Assembly (NCBI GenBank): GCA_944548615.1
Contig: OX155961.1
Span: 14,462,639-14,526,638, forward strand
Length of the DNA stretch: 64,000 nucleotides
Reading direction: 5' to 3'
Source: Micropterix aruncella
Taxonomy: Eukaryota; Arthropoda; Insecta; Lepidoptera; Micropterigidae
The notes under the pieces are model-generated. The model was not told where the DNA came from. It was given only the letters and a program-made list of their open reading frames with translations, and did no database searches. Every line of letters starts with the position of its first letter. Position 1 is the first letter of the stretch. The position numbers and the translations under genes were made by a program. Below are positions 23,367 to 33,300 of this stretch, piece by piece.

Positions 23367-23745
23367 TACGGTGTCTACCGAATCTATCGCGGACCACGGT
23401 ATCCGTTGCCCGGCTGTTCACCCGACATCGGGTAGCCGATTGGTCGTTTCAAAAGCAGTTGTCGTAAGGTTAACAACTACCCCCGCTCTATAAGTAAAAA
23501 GGCCGTTTCCAGACCCTTCGGCTGTCGTTCGGAATGCACAATCGATTGGCTGACCGTCCAGGAGCGCCCGAAGGTTGACTCATACTGGGAAACTGCCCCA
23601 CAGGCCAGAGTCCTACCCAGGCTCGCAAATCTGCTTGGAGGTTCAAGTATGGGTGGTGATGGTTACCCGTAAGTTTGACCGGCCCTAAACGCATAGGTCT
23701 TAGTGGCCTAATTACAACAGTGCCCGTTAGATCCCAACCTGGAGG
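23367..23745 (-). repeat. GC-rich repeat family, second part of the split copy
   Basis: Reverse orientation from GTGTCTACCGAATCTATCGC to GTGCCCGTTAGATCCC. Together with 22300-22551 it makes one near-complete copy. Confidence 0.75.
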
Positions 23746-24214
23746 TCAATGAACACAAAGATATAGAATAACCTGGAGGACAATGACCACAGAGATATAG
23801 AATATCAAAACTATTATATTGATCTACATATAGATCAGAATCAGGATCATTTGTAAGAATAATAATATCACCCTAATGAGAATTGCTATGTACCTGTTAC
23901 GAACCTCAATTAATTACTAGAAACAAAGCGGTTGGATTAGCATAAAAACAAAGCAACGTTATCGAAACGTCATGAATTCGTCATGGTCGATATTTGTGTG
24001 TTGGTTTTACCTTTACTATTCAAAGTAATATAAACTTGATAACTTTCGTGCTTGTTTGATATTTAAAAAACAATAAGACAACAGCGATTAAGTCATTTTC
24101 TTGTCGGATCGCTCTTTTACAAGATTGATAGGATCTTGTATAAGTCGATAAATTAACGGTAAATCAATCAAACCATGCAACGCCGACATATTTATCTGCA
24201 GTATCTGCATCCAG

Positions 24215-24284
24215 TCAAGGTTGTGGAGAAGAATTGGAATATTTTTGTGTCTTGCCTTGATTATAGCTACATAACGTATAAAGC
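24215..24284 (+). promoter_or_regulatory. Core promoter of CPR gene B
   Basis: TATA box TATAAAGC at 24277-24284, 66 bp before the ATG, with a likely start near CACAGTCG at about 24306-24313. TCAAGGTTG at 24215-24223 differs by one base from the beta-FTZ-F1 consensus YCAAGGYCR. Function is inferred from position only. Confidence 0.55.
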
Positions 24285-24342
24285 AATATTGGATACAGTT
24301 AACTGACACAGTCGACTTTCGGTCGCTCAAAGATCAACAAAC

Positions 24343-27300
24343 ATGGACTCGCGAGTGAGTTTTTCGACAGTTAAAAATAAAATTAACATAATGAATGATC
24401 TTGCATGCAAAATTCACTTAGTTGTTGTAACATTGTTTGTTTCTGGGTGTCAGTCAGGCTTTAATATAGGTATTTAAGTGAAAGTGTTTGTGATGGAAAC
24501 CCCGGGACAACAATTAGATTGTCTACTAGAGTTGTCAACTACAGCGGGTGAGCCCGTCACCTCAGGAAGTTTTAACGATTAGTCGTTCTAATATCTTTAT
24601 ATAATCGATAAGATGATACGTATTCTCTTTTATATTCCTCTGCTTCTTTTTCAGTATAGGCTCCGTTTATTGAAAAATACAATTCAACAATAAATACTCA
24701 GTTACAGGAGTTTCTGGAAAATAGTCACTTTTGAACCGACAGTAAATTTTCACCAAGTCACTAGTGAAATTTTGAACACATTAACCCTTGTGTCTTTTCC
24801 TATGTTACAAGTTATAAGTCTACATCTTTGTTATATAGATGCCACCTTTATGATACAGATGCCAATTAGTTTGTTTTGACTAAGCTGGAGCATCTGCAAA
24901 ATATCTGCCTGAGGTGTGTCTTTAACTTGCAAAAGTTCGATCACGTTAGCTGCTTTCGTGAGCAACTTCACTGGCTTCCCATTCGCGGTCGAAGAAATTT
25001 GCATACGTTGTCGCTACTTTACAATATCCCTAACATACCCCACTTGCCTTCCTATCTTAAGGAGAAATTCCACCCTTTGGGAGGTCTTCCACTTCAATCA
25101 AGACGGTACAACATGCACACTTGCCATTTCGTTACACCACCCTTCTGTTTAAACGTACTTTTTTATGCCTATTCTGCTCGTTTATGGAATCAGACTCTGT
25201 CGGGCATTCCACTTCCTTTTAAACTTCCACTTCCACAGGTCTTCCACTTCAATCAAGACGGTACAACATGCACACTCGCCATTTCGTTACACCACCCTTC
25301 TGTTTAAACGTACTTTTTTATGCCTATTCTGCTCGTTTATGGAATCAGACTCTGTCGGGCATGCATCTGCGTTGCTCACTTTCAAAAAGTTGTTGAATAT
25401 CAAAGAAAGAATATTGAAGAAGTGCTGAAGAAATATTTGCTTTCTCGCAGCCACTAACCAAATACCCCACCTTATCCCCTTCCTTATTCTTACCTGTGCA
25501 AAGATAGTAAAAATTTATATATTGTAACACTAATATAACTTATCGGTATATACTTGTATAACTTTATTTTAAATTTAACTTTATTACTTCTATGTATACT
25601 GTACGATGACAATTAAAAATTAGGGTATTAAATGTTCGACTGTAAGATATCGCCTTAGTGATACGTTTGCCATTTGTGCACATTCTTTTTACCACTGTAA
25701 TATTTCTTACGTAACGTTATTTTTAGCCCAATAAACTTATTCCATTTTATTCAACATTTAAAAATTACCAAAAATGTCCACTCAGACCCAAAGGTGGGTG
25801 AGTTTTATTAATTTCACATTATATTACATGCATTGGTCCAAAACTACTTGAGGGATTCTTCCTAGATAATCTATTGATATAATAATCTATTTTTCGTCGC
25901 AGGAGACAATCCGATTCAGAATCCCTTCATTTTGAGGTTTGTTTAACAAAGCAATGCAAGCGTCGACATGTTTTTTGCAGCTGGTATTCATTTAACTCAT
26001 ACTTTTCGAGCTTCTTTGCTGGTTTTACTCAAATAACTCAATAATATTTTGTCATTTCCGTTGAAAGCTGCTTATAGCCCAGCCATTGTTTGCTATGGAT
26101 CCGCTTCTATTATCGACCTTAATTCATCACCTTCTGTGTTACCCTCCAATGTGTTTATTCGTGGTGTTTTCTCCTATATGTACATTATTACTACTACTTC
26201 CCGTACTTACATCTACTCTTTTGAGTCCTCCCTGATAGTATATCTTTATATAACCTTTTGAAGATACTGCCATCCTGTGCTCTTACCATATGAAGCGTTA
26301 CGGGGAAAACATATCATTGTATTTATATTTTTTTTTTTGTATTATATCAACGAGCAAATATTTATATATTGTATTATATCAACGAGCCATTAAATCGAAA
26401 TAAAAACCTCCATATGCTCAATGAAATGAAAGAAGAAACTTCAATCTTAATTTCTGGCAGAGAAGTTTATAATAAAGATTGTATAATGTTATCAAAATAG
26501 GGTAAACCTATATAAAATTGTATATTATTAAAAAATTATAAGGAAACATTGTAGAAAACAGTATAATATTGTTATATTTGATAAGGTTTGTAAAGAAATC
26601 CGTTTATAGGATGATGTTTTTATTTAAAATAAAATTAGTAAAAGCTACTTAAAAAGTAGCTAAGGAAATCCCAGCTTGTATTGGGAAATATTTCATAGAT
26701 ACACATTCACATATACATATATATACACATATACACACATGTTTATTATCTTATATCGCATTTATGCAGGTATATTATTTTTAAAAGATGATTTGCAGAA
26801 GATCATTCTCTGTCCTTTAACGACCTATATCGTCAAGAAGCCATTTTTTAATACTTTTTTTAATTTCTGCTCATTGATTTTAATTTTTTATTTTCTACTC
26901 TTTATTTTTTGATTTTTTTAATTTAATTTTTTTTAATATTTTATTCATTACAATGCCATTGTGTGGTTTGTTTCCAAACGTTACGAAGCACGCCTCGTTT
27001 TTCGAAAGAATGATCAGGGGTGGTGGAGGGGGGGGGGGGGGTATAAAGCGGGGGGGGGGGGGGGGTAGAATAGATATTTCCGTCTTCATCTGAATTTTTT
27101 GGCGCATTCACAACACTTACCCTTGGGTCGTAATGTAAAATCAGCAACAAAATATATTTAATAATAAAAAGTGTTTCTAGCCTTCATTCGATGTTTCGTT
27201 GATATAACATTTATACACACTTTAAATGTATGTGATATTATACCTTATATGATATGATGTGATGATTCATTTGCAGTAATACTCAGAATTTAAAAAAATA

Positions 27301-30300
27301 ATACGATGAAGCGTTTGGGCGCTATCGTGGAGGAATACACATATACACACAGATACACAGATACACAGATGGCGTTGCTCTACCGGGAAATTAAAATGCA
27401 AGTGTTTATGATCAATCAGTCATATATAAAAATAAACATTCATCATCAATAATGCTATTACTTTCGACAAAGTAGCTACTATTTTGGCCATCAATGCTAT
27501 CAGCGCCACCTGCATTTCGCCGTTTCAGAAGAATTGCCAAATCGTACTGAGCAATCTAATACCGTATATAACCAACGGCACAGGGTAACAATGTGTAAAT
27601 TCCACCGTAAACCGCTGTCGATAGCGACACCCAAATACTTGTCCGATGTCACTGGTTGCAGTCTAACATAGTAACTCTCGTAATCTGACATAGACGTGAG
27701 ATATTGTATGTATTTCTTACAAAATTACTTGATTTTGCCTCTCATCTCGTAGAATATAAAGTTAGATAATTAACAGATGCATAGTGGCCCGGTTACAACC
27801 ACATTGGTACAATATTGGTCAGCATCATAAAATTTTCATCGCTCGTTAATTTTTACCAAATATACTCAATTCATAGTATTTATTATGACAAATGTCTAGT
27901 TTCGTGAATATGTTAACTTCATTATTAGCGAAATCCCATTAACGACTATTGATGCCTATGTAATTATTATGAAAGCTCTTTTTTTCTATTTCTCAATGTT
28001 TGATATAACGGAAGTATTATAATATTTATGTAAATTGAGACTTCCTGGTTATGAGAGCAGGCGGTTACATACATTGAGAGATAATCTTCCAGCAGTCGCA
28101 ACGGTGAAATGGAAAATGCCAGACTAATATTATAAAATACATGAAATACATCCTATATTCGTCCTTAACTGTGCATTAAATTTGGCTTATCCACTAACGA
28201 CATTGTTCCGTAAATCATTAATAGAAGGCGTTTTTCCCAAAATATGGAAACAAGCATATATATGTCCAATATTTAAGCAAGGTTCGCGAAATAATGTTCA
28301 AAATTATCGTCCCATATCAAAACTCCCAATATTTAGTAAGTTAATGGAAAAACTCGTATTCGAACAATTATTCGCAGCTGTTCGTTCAGTCATAGTCCCA
28401 GAACAACACGGATTTTTCAAATCAAGGTCTGTAGAAACCAACCTTGTTACCTTCACTGATTCTGTCCTTAAGTCTACGGATAAACGTATACAGGTTGATG
28501 CTCTATACACTGATTTTTCTAAGGCATTTGATAAAATAAATCATAACTTACTTTTAAAAAAGTTATGGGCTTTGGGGATTAGGGGTGACTTGTATCGCTG
28601 GATTTCCTCGTATATCGCATATCGGACTCAAGCGGTAGTTGTTCAGGGTTATCAATCCAAGTTTTCTGAAATTCCTTCAGGGGTACCGCAAGGCTCCCAC
28701 TTAGGACCACTTCTTTTCCTTCTATACCTCAACGATATCACCAATTGCATGCTACATTCCAATATAGTCATATATGCGGATGACACGAAGATTTTTAGTG
28801 AGATTCGATCAATTAATGACTGCCTTAATTTGCAGGCAGATATAAACCGCCTTATGAAATATTGTTCAGATAACTGTCTCTTCGTTAACGTAAACAAATC
28901 TCACATAATCACATACTCCAGAAAAAATACTAATATAATGTTTGACTACAACTTGAATGGCGCTATAGTTGGAAGAGAATCAGCGGTGCGAGATCTTGGG
29001 ATTACACTTGACACGAAAATGCTATTCGCTGAACACATCGATAATATTATTAGAAAAGCATATAAATTACTAGGTTTTATTCTAAGGGTATCATCGGTAT
29101 TCAAATCCACTGACACGCTTAAAACCCTCTATAATTCCTATGTAAGAAGTCAGTTGGAATTTGCATCAGTGGTCTGGAATCCCCAATATTTGACTTACAT
29201 ATCGCGGATCGAATCGATACAAAAAAGATTTGTGAAGCGATTAAATTTCACTTCTTTCACTAAGCCCAGCTCCTATGAGGAATCCTTAAAAGCCCACAAT
29301 TTAATGTCATTGGAGAGCCGTAGAGTCTTGATCGATGCCGTATTCTTGCATGGGTTGGTAAATAATTCCATCGATGCGAACGCGATTTTGGAGCGCATTG
29401 AATTTTATGTTCCTTCCCGCCCTGTTCGATCGCATCGACTGTTTCATCTCCCTGTGGTGAAAACCAACGCATCTCAAAATGCATTTCTATACAGAGCGTG
29501 TCATAGATATAATACAGACTTTTTAAGTGTGGACATATTACACTCATCAAAAACCTCTTATAAGAACTCAATAAAAAAAATTCTAGAGTCTATCTAGATG
29601 ATCACATAACATTTATACATATTATATTTCATTTAATTTAGTTCAAGGACATAATTTTATCTCAAGTATATTCTTTATAATAACTATATATCATACCTAA
29701 AATTAAATATAAATATATTTATATACATACATAATATATTTTTATCTATTTTGTCTCTCCCTTTCACCTCACTTCCCATCCTGATTCCCCCCATTCTCAA
29801 GCGGAAACAATATAAAATTATATTGCGTTCATTTTGTATACTTTATATTCGGAATCACATTAATGGATTTTTGTCACTTTTAAATAGGTTTTTATTGCAT
29901 TGTATGTAGTTCTGTTTGGTTCCATAATAAAATAAAATAAAATAAATAAAATAAAAATAAAATAAAATAAAAAAACGTTTAAAAACGAATTTACCGAGTG
30001 AATTTTGTAGCACCCGACTTTTGAGCGATGTTGTGACCGCCGTTATCTAGGGTAGAAAGTCTAGCATAGACAACGGCTGTTTCAACATCGCCGAAACGTC
30101 GGGTGCTACAAAATTCAAGCAGTAAATTTATTTTTAAACCTATTTATAATGTCAATTAACCGCGGTAGTCTTCTATGTATTACGCAATTAATAATATAAT
30201 AAAACGCTTTCTTCTTAACACGTTGACGCCAAACTAAAAACAATGTTTAGCCCAGTGGGCCGCGGCGGACACATTATGACTGCCAGTATATCGGGTCCAG

Positions 30301-33300
30301 AGGGCCGCGTCGGACACCATGTCATTGTGTCCGCATGCCCTTGATCACTTCAAAAGCCTGTAGGCGGCCAACGGACAGCATTTTGACTGTTTTTCCTAAG
30401 GCAAGTGACCCGCGCGGCCCCGCAGTACAACCTGACCACTTGGCACAAAAAAGGAAAGACGGTTGGACGTTCTCACAGGCCGAGACGGACACTGGTGTCT
30501 GCCATTTGACATCTCGGAAAATAATGAGTAAATCGCTGTTTCCGTAAGTCACCCATTATTTTTGAGTTATCTACTGATTTTTTTTGTGAAACAGCACCTC
30601 AACGATTTTTTAACGATTCTAGATTTATTGGTGCGGCGCCGGAAAAAAGTATGTTGTCGGACACATGGTGTCCGTCATGGCGTTCAATGTGTTAACAAAA
30701 TGCGAGCTTATTGTCTGCAGGCAATATTTTAGAGCTAACCTATACTATTGTAAGAGCATTATTTCCGAGCAGATGCTACATAACTTAACCTATATAAAGA
30801 AACGTATATATGACAAATATAAAAAGAAAAGAAGATAGAAAGAAATATACACTCTTTGTGGGCACAGGATGTTTCAAACCGAAATAATCTAACAATTAAC
30901 TAACTGTATTAACAAGTGACTAAATTGCATTTCAGTCCTTCTTTGATTTTATCAATTATCGGAGCGACTTTAAAATTTCCCCTAAAGTACTCATTTCGGA
31001 TTTTGTCTAATAGTGTGACACCCGCTGACCAGCGTGGCATGCGCATTTCTGTTGTATGTATTATTATTATTATTATTTATTTCGTAGCCGGCGATTGGGG
31101 AGGAGGTCGCCCTCGCAGCTAATACGCTGCTGTCGGTGTACCTATTTACGATTCGCTTCCATTCTTGACAATTTTTTGTCACATCTCGACCTAGCCGATA
31201 ATCGTTGATTCTTAAAAGGTCGTTTTTGATGTTATTTAGCCAGGTTTTCTTCGGTGCCGATCGCTAAATTCTCCATTCTGTCGGACGGTATCGCCAAAGA
31301 AGTTTGGTCGCCAAGCATTCTGATCCATACAAGACAGCAGGTCTAATGACTGTCTTATACATTTACCCTTTGATCTTAGGTAACATTCGCACATAACGCC
31401 TGTTAGTTGTCTCCACTTCATCCATCCTGTTGTAGATCTACGAGTAACATTGTTGTCAATTTTGCCATCATTGCTTAGTATTGAGCCCAAATATTAAAAT
31501 TATTATCCTATCTGGATCTGACAAGGTTTGAATTTAGACGACATATATAAAATAATTTATACAAAATTTTAATTCATCGTGACAGCATATTTTAAAAATT
31601 TCTCAAAAATAAATATTAATTATAATTATTAAATTTAGTGAATAAAGTGCAATTATGCAGTCTAGATTAACCTGCGGTTGACACAGGACGCTTCTCGAAT
31701 GTACTCGATCGCCCTTTGCATATCGGTCTAATTATAATGGGAAGCAAAAGTATATAGCAAATGAACGGTCAATGGCGGTATAACTACTCCCAACTGGGCA
31801 ACCGGTTGAAGAGGTCTCAGCGGCCTAAGGTCCTAAATAGACCTAAAATGTATGGTGCAGAAGGCAACGGGAGACCAGTGCACTATATATCCCTAGTAGT
31901 TATCAATGGACAAGTCAAAAATAGCCATCTCCCCGTGTGCCTGGCGGCCCTTTAAAGGGTCAGGGGTGCTAAGAATCTCCGGGTGGAAAACTGCCATGGA
32001 CTGAGATCACCAGTACGGAACAGCTTTTCCGAATGGCGCAAGACCGACAAAAGTATTCAGAGCTAACGGCCAACCTCCAGTAATGGAGAGGCACTTCGTA
32101 AAGAAGAATATAAAAATAACAATTATGTACATAGTATACATAATTTTATATACACAAATAAATAAATTTGTATCCTAAAGTAATATTTATTACAATACCC
32201 ACTACGACTCTAATATGTACCTTATTTTTTACATGATAAGCTTTACGATTTGTAAAAAAGACTTCTCGCACTCCTTGTACTGATAGCAATTGTACATAGA
32301 ACACTATGTTGACAAGTGGGCATAGTGGCTAGGTCGCCTGATCTTACGTTGTAAGGTCCCGGGTTCGATTCCCGTCTGTGTCACCATTTTCCGTTGGGAT
32401 CTAATTAACGGAATTGCATTTTCAATTCTGTCGATCGAATGCAATAACAAGACACACACTTACACACATGTTACACGCATACATACATATAAACATGTCA
32501 TAGTAGGGTTGGTTGTAAGATATTGTCATATGACAATAAACCCGCCAATTGTGAAATTTCACAATAAAAGGTAGAAACAAACAAACAAGTCTCTTATGTT
32601 GATATTCAGTTTCTTTTGAGGTCGGTTTATGTTTGTGAAGAACAAGTTATTGATGTTGGCAAAGCTTTTTGATCCTTGATCAAATAATCGATATTTGATG
32701 TGGTTATACCTCCCTAGCCATTCTGTCCATATGTGATGTCCAAGTTAGTAGTGAGGGCTCACTTAGTAAAGTAGTATTTATGTAGTATATTTTTAAGCTA
32801 TTGCATAGCTTTTATCGCGGGCCTAGGCCAGCGCGGCGACCGAATGAAGAAATTTCTAAACTGATAATTACGTCTAAACGAGTAGTGCTTACGATTTGAA
32901 AAAAATATATGTTAAACAAGAACATTTTCCTAATATTCTTAGCTTTGAATATTTTAGATTTTGCTTATATTACATAGTGTAATTAATTTGTGAAATTAGG
33001 TCTAACCGAACACAAAAACGACTACTACGCAAATACTATCTGGAGTATTATTATGAAACCTGCACCATTTTAAAGATAATTTAATTATCTATCTTTTTAT
33101 CTACGAATTTTTTTGAATAGTCAAAGAAAAGAATAATATCCGTTTTTTTTTTGCTTTATCGAATAAAATTCGTGCGCCGCGATCTATCGGGAGACGTTTA
33201 AATTATTCCGAATCATTTGCTTCCGCAGCCGCAAATGATTCGGAATAATTTCAACGTTTTCCGATAGAGCGCAGTTATCTGATATCAGAAAAAATTAATT

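Noticed and set aside
26895..27150. Reverse frames with poly-proline stretches
   Set aside because: Translation of two G runs; not a protein signal.
32318..32388. tRNA gene
   Set aside because: B box is perfect but the acceptor stem does not pair, and a SINE body with an AAACA tail follows, so it is the head of a SINE.
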